DNA of 64,000 nt from Bugula neritina (GCA_964035545.1 OZ037767.1:16425498-16489497), one strand, 5' to 3'. Positions 32,871 through 44,114 are shown, numbered from the stretch's first letter. The notes: generated from the letters alone by a model not told the origin. Made by a program: numbers and translations.

Positions 32871-35142
32871 AGCAGCAGCAGCATGTTTAGTGGCAGTGGT
32901 AGGGTTAGGCTGTTACATAACGCAGCTGAGCGAATTGGCACCACCATCATCTCAGTCTGTTAATCAAATGGATTACTTAGTTAATCCCATAATTAATACG
33001 AGTTGATGAGTTAGTCTGGGATTAAAGGCTTATAGATAGAAACAGAGATAAGTAATATGTGCACTGCTAATTGCTCTAGTGTTTATCTTATAGTAAATAC
33101 CTTATAGTAGATAGCAGATACTGTATATGATTTTATCTTGGTTTAATATCCAGTTGACAAGTACAGACTGGAAATTATATTGTTGGTAATCTATTGAACT
33201 GGAAACTCAAAGAATTGCTCTTCATGCTCCAGTGTCTTATTAGAAGTTGTTAGAGAGATACTGTGCTGTTAGTGGCACTGCAAACTCCTTTCACATAGTC
33301 TCCACTGAAAAATTTGTAACTACACTCAACTGTTTATCTGTCCATTCGTAGGACTGCAGAAAGTATGTTATTATTATATTAAAGCATCAAATATGTAACT
33401 GTAGTGTTATTTGGTTATAATTTAGTAAGTTGTCCCCACATGTTTTGAACTATTTTTAATTGCATGTGGATCCTTTAATATTCCAAGAGCTGGCAATCAA
33501 ATTACATCTATAATTTGACAATGTACAAGAAATAGTTATATATTGAATAACAAATAAAACATATATCGAAATAACTTTAGTTAACAACTATCTCTATATT
33601 CTTCTTCTATTCAGTATAGCACTTAGGGAGTTACCTCCCTTTAACCTAAACTATTACACATTTACTCTCTGTCATCTGAATGACTCATACTAAGTTATTT
33701 CCACTCTCTGCATGAGTAGTTCCCCTCCGTCATACCATAACATCCTCTGCCCGCATTCTCACTACTCTCTGTGGATTCTCACACCATTCTGTGTGGGAAT
33801 ATCTCATCACCCACATTATAATCTAGTTCATATCATATGATGTTTTCACTCCTTCTGAAATATGTGGCATTTCCATGTGGCTCTCTATTCACAAACTCTG
33901 TTTCCCCACTCCCTCCATTCTATTGTCTTATGCAAATTCTTACTCATTAGCTTCGAATAATTAACTAGCATTTTCCATTCAAATGTGTTTTGCATACCAT
34001 ACTGTATAAGTGACTGTATATTATCATATATTACACTCTGTAATTTAAATGAAATATTCCAAACCAAGTGCACGATTTTGTTTTTTATAAAATACAATTA
34101 TAGGACATAATGAAGGGCTAAATTTTTATTGTTTAATATTCAGACATAATTGTAATAAGTTTTGTAACTGTATTTAATTCTAGCTTAGTTTACAGTTTAC
34201 TGTGAGATAAACTGATTGGATTTCTGTACCTCCGCCAGGGTAGGGTACGTTTAGTATTACGTCAAGACTTGCTCTGCAAATACTCTCTGCCTACCTGCTT
34301 CCTTATCTCCCACACTCACTGCTATTTGAGTGTTTGTAGTGACTTTAAAATAGCATTACATCGCATAATGGAAATGTGATTCGCAATTAATCAAACATTC
34401 GTCTTTTGGTACAGAGTGTATGCGATTTTCTGGCAGTGTAAATACTGTTAGAATTAGTAGAATTACACTGTAGGGACAGATGCCCTCGTCTATATGTAAA
34501 CACTGTAGGGGCAAATGCCCTTACCAAGATATGTTATTTAAAGTTATTAAAACAATAAAAAAAACTTAGCTTCTGACTCGCACAACACACCAACAGATTT
34601 ACTCTGAGCATTGTATCTGCATGCAGATGTGGGCATAGTTTAGCAAAGAATCATATTCTAGTGTTTTTATCAGATTTATTAAACCAAGATGGTTTTCTGA
34701 TTTGAAGCAACAGCTATTGTGTATGTGTTGTCAATTTATGTTTGGGTCCAGCTGGGTTTTCTGGCTATCAACATGATAGTTGCTGTCACATGGTTACTGA
34801 AATGTATTTTTAACTTCTGTCTTGTAACTCAATTTGGTTGCTTTTTTACTTCAAGTGTGTTTGCTGTACTTTTAGTATTTTTCGTGTTGTCATAGAAATT
34901 TTGTTATTTGCGGACATGTGTTTACAGACGGTGATATGCAAACAGGAAGTCAGAGAGATGATAGCATGTATCATTCCACACAGGAAGGGGGAGACTACTC
35001 CAAGACTGAGGCTACAGCCGACATGGCCGACGAATACTCGATGGTGTTTTCTCCGGAAGTTGGGAACAGTTCTGCGTCTCCACTCGGTCACTACAGAGAT
35101 AGCTACGGCTCAGACTCTTTTATTAGTGAGGACAGAAATTAG
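25362..35142 (+). CDS. MAP10: MAP10-like microtubule-associated protein, about 15 exons
   Basis: MAP10 binds and stabilises microtubules during cell division. Exons: 25362-25553, 25714-25811, 25931-26136, 26297-26514, 26727-26868, 27442-27632, 27993-28160, 28395-28534, 28966-29110, 29447-29557, 29646-29708, 29844-29991, 30609-30760, 31680-31823, 34928-35142, about 777 aa. The N-terminal domain shows SLFTLEFCVD, AVAFRFLDFPT, NNGKSCLYRL and MGCADEHNISAVL; the middle has VYCPPPLYYN and the later part YGYTTQKLRLSKTNPNLL, all fitting the MAP10 family. A short coiled coil (TEMGRLTVELAEVKREL) is in exon 12. The tail is Ser/Pro-rich and low complexity. Every intron phase agrees except exon 7 to exon 8 (0 against 1): a small exon is missed there, or the copy has a one-base change. 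The family assignment rests on these motifs, without alignment. Confidence 0.85.
27035..27335. mobile_element. 301-bp MITE with about 65-bp inverted ends and TTA target duplication
   Basis: The left end (CCCCTCATTCGCACTTACC) and right end are inverted copies over about 65 bp. TTA flanks both sides (27032-27034 and 27336-27338), which again fits PIF/Harbinger. No ORF inside. It sits in MAP10 intron 5. A half copy of the same family is at 48163-48270. Confidence 0.8.
30005..30545. repeat. 20-bp minisatellite, MAP10 intron 12
   Basis: About 27 copies of a G-rich unit of 19-20 bp, GGTAGATAAGGGGGTGTACT. It begins about 15 bp after the exon 12 donor and nearly fills the intron. Confidence 0.95.
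31150..31655. repeat. 16-bp minisatellite, MAP10 intron 13
   Basis: About 31 copies of GAGTAGAGAGTAGACT, ending about 25 bp before exon 14. It creates a long artefact minus-strand frame. Confidence 0.95.
31824..34927. other. 3.1-kb MAP10 intron 14 with (CA)n tract
   Basis: The largest intron of the gene. It contains a (CA)n microsatellite at about 32784-32866 and otherwise AT-rich sequence in which I find no exon or element. Confidence 0.6.
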
Positions 35143-35233
35143 TCCACAGTCTTCTGTTAGCAAAGGCGGAAATTAGTCTATGATCTTCTGTTAGCAAAGG
35201 CGGAAATTAGTCTATGATCTTCTGTTAGAGAGG
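35133..35233. repeat. 34-bp repeat that includes the MAP10 stop codon
   Basis: Three copies of a 34-bp unit, each with an AGAAATTAGTC or GGAAATTAGTC core. The stop TAG at 35140-35142 lies in the first copy, so the array starts in the coding exon and runs into the 3'UTR. Confidence 0.85.
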
Positions 35234-35300
35234 ACTAAAGTTGGTCTGTTATTTTTGTTTGAAAAAAAAATCATTTCGCTGATAAGCTTTGTGGCAATCA

Positions 35301-35742
35301 GTCCAATAGCTGTTAGTGTTACTGTTTATATAATGTATTTCTGTCCAATAGCTGTTAGTGTTACTGTTTATATAATGTATTTCTGTCCAATAGCTGTTAG
35401 TGTTACTGTTTATATAATGTATTTCTGTCCAATAGCTGTTAGTGTTACTGTTTATATAATGTATTTCCGTCCAATAGCTGTTAGTGTTACTGTTTATATA
35501 ATGTATTTCTGTCCAATAGCTGTTAGTGTTACTGTTTATATAATGTATTTCTGTCCAATAGCTGTTAGTGTTACTGTTTATATAATGTATTTCTGTCCAA
35601 TAGCTGTTAGTGTTACTGTTTATATAATGTATTTCTGTCCAATAGCTGTTAGTGTTACTGTTTATATAATGTATTTCTGTCCAATAGCTGTTAGTGTTAC
35701 TGTTTATATAATGTATTTCCGTCCAATAGCTAGTTCATACTA
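35301..35742. repeat. 42-bp array carrying CCAAT and TATA-like words
   Basis: Ten full copies at exact 42-bp spacing (35301 to 35720) plus a partial copy. Each unit contains GTCCAATAGC and, about 20 bp on, TTTATATAATG. The 188-aa frame it generates is an artefact. Confidence 0.95.
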
Positions 35743-37750
35743 CAAATCTATAAATCATCAGATAATGTTATACTTTCATGTGACGTACTACTTTCTCATC
35801 TCCATTTTTTGTCCAGAATAATACTTCACTCAGTGCTATGTTGATTAACAGTTAATCCCCCAGGATTTGTGTTTTCTTGTGAAATTAATAATATATTGTA
35901 GTAATCCTCACCAGAATCTTCATTCATTACTTTTAAGGGTGATATTTAGGGGGTGATATTCAGGGGGGTATAGCATTCAGGGGGTGATATTCAAAGGGGG
36001 TAGTATAGCCTACAGAGGGTAGTATACAGGGGGTGATATTCAGGGGGTAGTATTCAGAGGGTAGTATACAGAGGGTAGTATACAGAAGGGGTAGTATTCA
36101 GGGGGTAGTATACAGAGAGTATAGTATTCAGGGTATAGTATTCAGGGGGTGATATTCAGGGGGTAGCATTCAGGGAATAAAATTCAAAGACATCTGAGCA
36201 GACAGCATGACAATGTAATGAACAAAGATTTTACCAATTCTTTATCAGTTGAAACTTCACTTCTGCATGATATCAGGGGTGTAAGATGCCCACATTGCTT
36301 TCCTCAAAAGTTAATTAGCATGCTAAATATTCCAAAATACCACAATACACTATCAAGAATGTGAATAAATGTATATACTTCAATAAAATTATAAAAGACA
36401 ATGAAAGTGATATTTATATGATGGTTAATAAGAATTACCCCTTGCATAACGTTACAAATTCATCCACCACTGGAATGCATATGGTTATAATCTGTAACAT
36501 AATGAGTAGATATCCCCCATGTACCAAGCTACGACTTTATGTTAATCCACCATTTGAATAAATTAAAACCCCTTGCAGTATTTAAAGGGTTGAGAGTGAG
36601 TTGTAAAGCTATAAGCAGTTGAGACGCTGTAGGGAACAGACAGACAGACAGACAGACGGACAGACAGACAGACAGACAGACGGATATATTGTGGCAGTCA
36701 GTACTCAGGTGGGTTAATACAAGCATCGCTGATAATTATATACTATCTTTCAACATTATAAACATGTGCTGCTGTGTTATTCAGTTTATTTAACAGCGAA
36801 TATACAATTTTTTTCTTGAAGTATATAACACTTTTCTCACATATATATACAAATTGTATTATGGATATTTTATCTAGCAAAAGTGATTTTAATAATATTA
36901 TATATACCTTTATTTGAAGTGTGTAACAAACAACATTAACTAAAATGCTTAAACAGTACAGCTGTAGCTGTCAATTGAATTATACTTTATTAGAACAAAT
37001 TTAAAGTGTTTTAAACAACAAGTATTTTCCAATAGTTATCTAAACACCAGCCTTTTTATTTATCAAAATATTATTCTTATAATATGATAAGTGTACTTTG
37101 CAGTTATATAATATTTCTTAGCTTTTTGTAGTCAAGTGAAATATATACTAACCTTAAAATTTACTCCCAATCTGTATTATATTATATTTCGTTATAGTAT
37201 TGTATTGTATATGTTATATTATATTTTGTTGTAGGCCTATTATAAAAATTAACATATTGTATTCATTACATACTAATGTAGTATTATATTATCTTGCATT
37301 GTTTTATTTTATATTTTATTGGGTCATTTTATTTATTTTAGTACACACTGGAAATCTCCAGTTTTTAGCTATTTTTCACAAATTAACTGCTAATGAATAA
37401 GGGCTTTTGCCCAAAACTAGTAAAATATGAATAAACACATCTAAATAATCGAGGTTCTTCTTAATTTTGCTTGATTTCCCATGTTTTTTACTAATTATTC
37501 AGCTACTTTTGATTGCAGAGTGTTATGAAAAAACCATAATTCTCCGAAAATATATAAAATGAAATAGATACTAATGCAGTGCTATATTGCATTATATCAA
37601 ATACTAAAGTATTGTATTATACTTTATTGTAGTATCATGTTGGCCATTTGACATGATGTCACACACCAATAATCATGCTATGTTACAAATTATATTCCAT
37701 ACTTGAATATTTTACAGTTGAAATGTGTTTAATTTTAGTTGCATGCAGCT
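35743..37750. other. Intergenic region, MAP10 to secreted-protein gene
   Basis: Holds a degenerate G-rich repeat (GGGGGTGATATTCA words, 35938-36175), a (CAGA)n tract at about 36640-36682, and AT-rich DNA. The promoter of the secreted-protein gene should lie near the right end. I see no other gene. Confidence 0.5.
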
Positions 37751-40682
37751 ATGAATAGATACATTGCCTTAGTCGCTGTTCTAGCAGTAGTGAGTAGAGT
37801 ACTGGGGGACGGCCCTTCATATCCCGTACAAGGTTATTCAGGTACATAACTAAACTGCTATAGTGTTATTTCAAGTAGTTAATATAATGTAATAATTGTT
37901 TGGTTCTTTTTTGTATCTGAGATATATTTGTGATATTGTAGCAAGCATTGCTGGTATCATGTTGCTTATATACACTGATATAACTACTTATTCATTGGAC
38001 AGTTTAACTGTGATATATCATATCATAATATTATATCATATATAGTATCATATCACATTGTATCATATCACATTGTATCATATCATATTGTATCATATCA
38101 TATGGTGTATAGTCTCTGCTTGTACAGATAGCTTTAATGCCAACAGTAATATATCGGTTATACTTGTCACTATATACTATCACTACATGCTGTCGCTATA
38201 TACTGTATACTAAACACTGTATACTATATACTGTATACTATACACTGTATACTATATACTGTATACTATATACTGTATACTATATACTGTATACTATATA
38301 CTGTATACTATATGCTGTATACTATACACTGTATACTATATACTGTATACTATACACTGTATACTATATGCTGTATACTATACGCTGTATACTATATACT
38401 GTATACTATACGCTGTATACTATATACTGTATACTATATACTGTATACTATATGCTGTATACTATATACTGTATACTATATACTGTATACTATATACTGT
38501 ATACTATATACTGTATACTATATACTGTATACTATATGCTGTATACTATATACTGTATACTATATACTGTATACTATATGCTGTATACTATATACTGTAT
38601 ACTATATGCTGTATACTATATACTGTATACTATATACTGTATACTATATGCTGTATACTATATACTGTATACTATATACTGTATACTATACACTGTATAC
38701 TATATGCTGTATACTATACGCTGTATACTATATACTGTATACTATACGCTGTATACTATATACTGTATACTATATACTGTATACTATATGCTGTATACTA
38801 TATACTGTATACTATATACTGTATACTATATACTGTATACTATATACTGTATACTATATACTGTATACTATATGCTGTATACTATATACTGTATACTATA
38901 TACTGTATACTATATGCTGTATACTATATACTGTATACTATATGCTGTATACTATATACTGTATACTATATACTGTATACTATATGCTGTATACTATATA
39001 CTGTATACTATATACTGTATACTATATACTGTATACTATATGCTGTATACTATATACTGTATACTATATACTGTATACTATATACTGTATACTATATACT
39101 GTATACTATATACTGTATACTATATACTGTATACTATATGCTGTATACTATATACTGTATACTATATGCTGTATACTATATACTGTATACTATATGCTGT
39201 ATACTATATACTGTATACTATATACTGTCACTATATTATACAGTAACTGTATACTGTCTCTGTTTGCTGCCGCTGCTTGCTGCCGCTGTTTGCCGCTCAC
39301 TCTCATTCATCTGTTTAGCGAAGAGCTGTTCAGAAGAAGGTGAGTTCTTTGCTGACAAAGAAAACGTGTGTTGGTACCACAGATGTGTGAGAGATGAGTC
39401 TGAGGGGCTGAAGCTGATGCCCCTAATGTGTGCTCTGGGAACCAAGCTAGATAGCTCCTTTGTGTTTGGCATGTATAACCCCTGCACAGAGCACATGGAG
39501 AACAGCTTTATTGGTGAGTCAGATGTAGTGTTTAGCATATCTAAGTAGTTCATGTGGTGTAATGGTTGGCCTGCCAGCTTGAAAGCTGGAGGTCCTGGGT
39601 TCGAATCCCAGTGGTGGCAAAGTTTTTTTTATATTAGAAACTTAGCAGGAAAGTTCTTGTTGCTGAGATTATTGTAAGCTTTAACAAATTAGTACTTTTT
39701 CATTATTCCTGATCAAATTTAAAGCAAGTGTTTTGTTTTTCATTCTTGACCTTCAACCACTGTGAACAATGTATCCTGTAGGCTATATGACCTTGAAATC
39801 ATAACGATGTATCTTGTAGGCTATGAATGTGAGAGACAAGAACCTGCTGCAGACGTACCTCCACCATGTGCCTCAGATGGGTCATACGTCTGCTACAACG
39901 ACGGCATCCTGACGTACGAGGCCAGCAAGTGCTGGTGTCTCTGTCACCCGGACTGGCAGGGAAATCACGACTGCTCCAAGCCAACAGAATATGACCGGGT
40001 TATTGTTATCGACAGTGACGCCATCTGTAAGTAGCAAACTCACTTCCTGTCATGACTATCGTGTCAGCGAGCATGTCAACCTAAGTTATAGATGACTTTA
40101 TAGCTGACCTAAGCTGTATATTATAATATAATCATAATATACATAATATAGATTTTTATTTCATGTAGTGTTAAATATTATATAACATATAGATTAATAT
40201 AATTATATAAGTTCTCTGAACAAGCTAAACATATATGAAACTTTTTCATTAATTTCTATCTGACATCATTTTCGTAACCAAATAGTTGCAGAACATGAAT
40301 TAATTTTGAATTTATACTACAAGTTGAATCTGCGTAAATATATATAGCTTTTAATAATGAAAGTAGAAATTTTACAGCATTATAAATTTGGATCTTTCTT
40401 TCTATTCTCTCAACCCAGTCACCTTTTTCAAACTAGTAAAATAATTAAGTCACATACTTTTTTATTAGTCTAAATCCTGATTTGACTTTTCCTATTGGCC
40501 AATTCATTGCAGGTGTGGATGGTAAGCCAGATGATGACCACTGCTCCAAAGCTGGCGGCTGTTTGCACGGCGGAAAGTGTCACAATCAATGTCAAGGTTA
40601 CTGGTGTGAGTGTCCAGACAGAGATCTCTTCGACTACATTGGTCCTCGCTGTGAGAAGGATGATGACGACTACAAAAAGTAG
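37751..40682 (+). CDS. Secreted Cys-rich protein, CBM14-like plus EGF-like parts, 4 exons
   Basis: Not recognised as a named gene. Exons 37751-37841, 39319-39513, 39820-40026 and 40513-40682 join in phase 1 at every intron, giving 220 aa. Residues 1-19 (MNRYIALVAVLAVV then SRVLG) form a signal peptide. Residues about 33-98 have six Cys with the pattern G-E-F-F-A-D then CWYHRC and CALGTKLD, resembling a chitin-binding peritrophin (CBM14) fold. Residues about 112-147 end CWCLCHPDWQGNHDC and residues about 174-210 contain GGCLHGGKC and YWCECP then GPRCE, both EGF-like. The C-terminus is acidic then Lys-Lys. Phase-1 introns between modules are typical of secreted mosaic proteins. Such mixes occur in matrix, mucus and shell proteins, but that role is only a guess. 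A poly(A) signal lies at 41093-41098. Confidence 0.75.
38025..39228. repeat. 1-kb 14-bp minisatellite, intron 1 of secreted-protein gene
   Basis: About 73 copies of CTGTATACTATATA from about 38204 to 39228, with CACTG and ATGCTG variants. A short 15-bp repeat (TATCATATCACATTG) precedes it at 38025-38105. Two overlapping Tyr/Leu-rich frames of over 340 codons arise from it and are not genes. Confidence 0.95.
39548..39619 (+). other. tRNA-like sequence in intron 2 of secreted-protein gene
   Basis: 72 nt with A box (TGGTGTAATGG), perfect T-arm around GGTTCGAATCC and a following T run. The acceptor stem is imperfect and the anticodon arm only closes as a 6-nt loop, so a working tRNA is unlikely. 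It matches 2552-2623 over much of its length, which suggests a dispersed tRNA-derived family. Confidence 0.55.
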
Positions 40683-40771
40683 TTACATAGCAACCCAACT
40701 AGTTGCATAGTAACCAAAATAGTTGCATAGCAACCGAAATAGTTGCATAGCAACCAAACTAGTTGCATGGT
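40680..40771. repeat. 20-bp repeat starting at the stop codon
   Basis: Four full copies and one partial copy of a 20-bp unit (TAGTTGCATAGCAACCAAAA type). The first copy starts exactly at the TAG stop codon of the secreted-protein gene. Confidence 0.85.
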
Positions 40772-41684
40772 GACATCATAACATATCATATTTAGTCAGG
40801 TTCTTCAACTTTCTTGACTGTTGGGGGGGGGTATGGTATGCGGCATGCATTACATTGTCATCTATTTTATAGCCAATCTTTTTCAGCTCAACTTCCTGTA
40901 ATTACTAGCCAAATAATTTCATAGTTGGAGTCTGATTTATACATGTTTATATTATATAGCCAAAGTATTCAGTATTGTAATGTTTGTAAATAGTTGGCTA
41001 ATTTCAAGTTTTTATAATTGATTTTATTTATTAAATTCACCAACAGAATTTGTGTAACATACTCTTTTGCATCAAATATTTGGTGCCACAATAATAAACT
41101 ATATGATACATCATATGACTTTCCATCTCTCTGAGCCACAACTCATTCATATCATGAGCACACTTGGTATTCCTCCTGCAGTTCTGTGGAGTTGCCCCAT
41201 CACTAGTACCTTTTCTTGATGTAATATTCCAGAAAATTTACCTAATGTAATTTCTGTCTACTTCTTACATAATACTATATTAAAATACTTTAGTGTAACA
41301 TTATAAGAAATAATGCAAATTTCATCAAGTAAATGATCCATGCTTCATTAATTCAAGTTGAAATAATGGCGTATATTAATATTTAAACTATAATTTAGAA
41401 ATAGGATACACTTAGTGACACGACGTACAAGCCCCTCATACTATATATAAGAAACTCCGCAGACTCATTAACAAGCTTGTCTAGAACTACACTAAGTAGT
41501 ATTTTCAGTATATTCTGTATTCTAAAGCAATTTATAGTAGGAATACAAAACCATAACTATAACTCTCTAAAACAGCTACTGATGTCACAGCTCTGCATGT
41601 GATAAACTTCATGTTTTTCTCAACTAAGCTAAAACGAAACATACGTGACTACCCCAGAATGGAGTTATACACTTAGTGATAGTA

Positions 41685-41763
<79 letters not shown>

Positions 41764-41791
41764 GAAATAAAATGAGATTTGATTAATATAA

Positions 41792-41854
41792 TGGCATTTA
41801 TTACTAGTAGTTTCGTACACAAGAACGATGTGCACTCGTCAGATAAATTAGCCA
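41792..41854 (-). ncRNA. Hammerhead ribozyme A
   Basis: 63 nt on the minus strand. It has the core CTGACGA, a stem II of GTGCAC with GTGTAC, then GAAA, a very short stem III (C TACTA G), TA at the cleavage site, and stem I arms ATTTAT with ATAAAT plus TGGC with GCCA. A minimal stem III is typical of Penelope-type hammerheads. It lies in the loop of a perfect palindrome. Confidence 0.85.
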
Positions 41855-41962
41855 TTATATTAATCAAATCTCATTTTATTTCTTCTAATGTTTACGCTCT
41901 AGATTTATTTCTATAGAGCACTCTAGTAACGTTTTATAAACACTCATTTTACTATATATATA

Positions 41963-42048
<86 letters not shown>

Positions 42049-42076
42049 GAAATAAAATGAGATTTGATTAATATAA

Positions 42077-42139
42077 TGGCATTTATTACTAGTAGTTTCG
42101 TACACAAAAACGATGTGCACTCGTCAGATAAATTTGCCA
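42077..42139 (-). ncRNA. Hammerhead ribozyme B
   Basis: Same 63-nt fold as copy A, with all core bases kept. It lies at the 3' side of the retroelement ORF, in the same sense as the ORF. Confidence 0.85.
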
Positions 42140-42241
42140 CTATGATTGCTTACAACTATAAAATATTGTAATATGTAAATATACGCGGAATAAAGCTAGA
42201 AGATCAAAATATAACAAAGAGGTAGCATTGGAAGTAATTGG

Positions 42242-43963
42242 CTATGTCACAGCATTCTTGAGTAGAAATTTACTACTATGTCTGCATATAGATAAAAAGT
42301 CATTGCGCTTATTGAGAGAAGACAACTGTGGCTTATAAAGAATGAAATATTTTTCCCATAAGCACAGCTGACAGTTTTTAGTGATGTTATTGTATGGTTG
42401 AGCTTTTCTGAGGATTTTCCAGGATATGGTAAAATCTAGACCTTTGTCTTTTAAGGACCAGATGTGTTTGCTTAACTCAGTTTGCAAGCGCTTGGTTGGG
42501 TGCCTGAAGGAAGCAAGGTGGTTGTAGTATCTTGCCTTGAATGCAGTGGAGGAAATTCCTACATATGTTTCGACAGTATCGTTTGATGGGACGGATACTT
42601 TGGCCTGGTACACAATGTTTGGGATGGTGCATTCTTCTGGAAGAGGGCATGTCTCTACATTTCTACAGTTACAGCTTGCCTGTGATATAGGGGCAGTGTT
42701 GCATTTAGTGACACTTTTGTTGTGGGCAGTGATAGTCTGCTCTAAATTCGGGCAGCAACTGTAGCTGAGTTTGAGTGTGTTTTTATTAAATATTTTGTGC
42801 AGTGGGTGTAATTTGGTGTGGAATATATCTTTTATCAGCTTGAGGAATATGGAGCCGATTTTCGTCTTTACATTACGGCTATAAGGTGGGTTGTAGCAGA
42901 TGACTCGTCTTTGTCGTATGGGTTTGATGCTTGTGTTGGTGTTGTTGGTGTAGTCTTTGTATTTGAGTTGGTAATTATATCCACTTTTAGCCAATGCATC
43001 TTGATATTGTGGAATGGCATTGTTGAAAATAGTTTCATTAGTAGATATATCACAAAGTCTGCGGTTTATGGATTCTGGTATGTTTTCCAGTATGCTAGGG
43101 GGATGGTTAGACTCTTTGTGTACATACAGAGGAATGTTGTTAGGCTTAGAGTATGGTGTATGATGTTTCTTGACCAGATCTAGGGTGACATCTAAATAGT
43201 CAGTTGTCTTAATGTTAACATCTATGGTGTTCTTTAGACCGTGTGACTGGAATAATATGCAGAGATCTTTTTTCAGTCTTTCAGCTAGTTGTGGTTTAAG
43301 ATCTGTTACTCCTAACCCATCATCTCGATATAGTCCAATATTAGCTTTAAACTTTTTTGAGATTGTACTTAATAAAAATAATCCTACTAATTCACATGTT
43401 TCAGCACCATCGTGTGAGCCCATAGTGACGTCAAACAAATTATCTGATTGTCTTTTACCCCAAAATGAGTTGTCATGCACCAATATAGATTTTTTTGTGT
43501 GCAATATGATATTCCGTTCGTGGTTGCTGACTGTAGTATGCAAGTTGGCAAAGTCGAGAGCATCTGATAGTAGCTTTGGCGATATAGATGGATAAAATTC
43601 CACGATATCAAACACGATAAAAGAGTGCCTGTTTGTGGTGGTTAAATTGTTAAACCAATGTAAAACTGCAGATGTGCTTTTCCACTGATTTAGGCCAAGT
43701 TTGCTGTTTATCGTTGAATTAATTCTGTCAAGTAGTTGTTTACTCACCCTACCTATCTCTGGTTTGGTGGGGTTAATAAGGCGACAGGTGGGGTTAGTTA
43801 TGTAGTTAGCCTTATGGTCCTTGATAGTAATGAAGGCGGGTTTCTTAGCTGTTATAGTAATTCTGTCTTCAAGTTCCAATTGTTCAGCCATGACTTTTTC
43901 TATATGCAGACATAGTAGTAAATTTCTACTCAAAAATGCTGTGACATAGCCAATTGCTTCCAA
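42242..43963 (-). CDS. Penelope-like reverse transcriptase with GIY-YIG nuclease (5'-truncated)
   Basis: 573-codon open frame. Reverse transcriptase motifs: IKDHK near 48, motif A FDIVEFYPSI at 118-127, and motif C YRDD at 212-215. A Cys-rich linker (about 403-445, with CNC and CPLPEEC) leads to a GIY-YIG nuclease domain (IVY at 450, TYVGIS at 466, then FKARYYNH). This order defines Penelope-like elements. The first 26 or so codons (43963 to about 43884) lie in an inverted copy of the element's own 3' end, so the apparent start codon is not the ancestral one and the true N-terminus is missing. The frame is otherwise free of stops, suggesting fairly recent insertion. Confidence 0.9.
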   Translation of the reverse strand: MEAIGYVTAFLSRNLLLCLHIEKVMAEQLELEDRITITAKKPAFITIKDHKANYITNPTCRLINPTKPEIGRVSKQLLDRINSTINSKLGLNQWKSTSAVLHWFNNLTTTNRHSFIVFDIVEFYPSISPKLLSDALDFANLHTTVSNHERNIILHTKKSILVHDNSFWGKRQSDNLFDVTMGSHDGAETCELVGLFLLSTISKKFKANIGLYRDDGLGVTDLKPQLAERLKKDLCILFQSHGLKNTIDVNIKTTDYLDVTLDLVKKHHTPYSKPNNIPLYVHKESNHPPSILENIPESINRRLCDISTNETIFNNAIPQYQDALAKSGYNYQLKYKDYTNNTNTSIKPIRQRRVICYNPPYSRNVKTKIGSIFLKLIKDIFHTKLHPLHKIFNKNTLKLSYSCCPNLEQTITAHNKSVTKCNTAPISQASCNCRNVETCPLPEECTIPNIVYQAKVSVPSNDTVETYVGISSTAFKARYYNHLASFRHPTKRLQTELSKHIWSLKDKGLDFTISWKILRKAQPYNNITKNCQLCLWEKYFILYKPQLSSLNKRNDFLSICRHSSKFLLKNAVT

Positions 43964-44051
43964 TGCTACCTCTTTGTTATATTTTAATCTTCTAGCTTTA
44001 TTCCGTGTATATTTACATATTACAATATTTTATAGTTGTAAGCAATCATAG

Positions 44052-44114
44052 TGGCAAATTTATCTGACGAGTGCACATCGTTTTTGTGTACGAAACTACT
44101 AGTAATAAATGCCA
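44052..44114 (+). ncRNA. Hammerhead ribozyme C
   Basis: Same 63-nt fold as copies A and B but on the plus strand, because it lies in the inverted copy of the element end. Core CTGACGA, GAAA and TA cleavage dinucleotide are intact. Confidence 0.85.

Noticed and set aside
35255-35821. 188-codon frame with repeated hydrophobic segments
   Set aside because: Built from the 42-bp array, which has no stop in this frame; no splice context or unique sequence supports a gene.
38137-39343. Tyr/Leu/Ile-rich frames of 369 and 343 codons
   Set aside because: Produced by the 14-bp minisatellite; the only real coding part nearby is exon 39319-39513.
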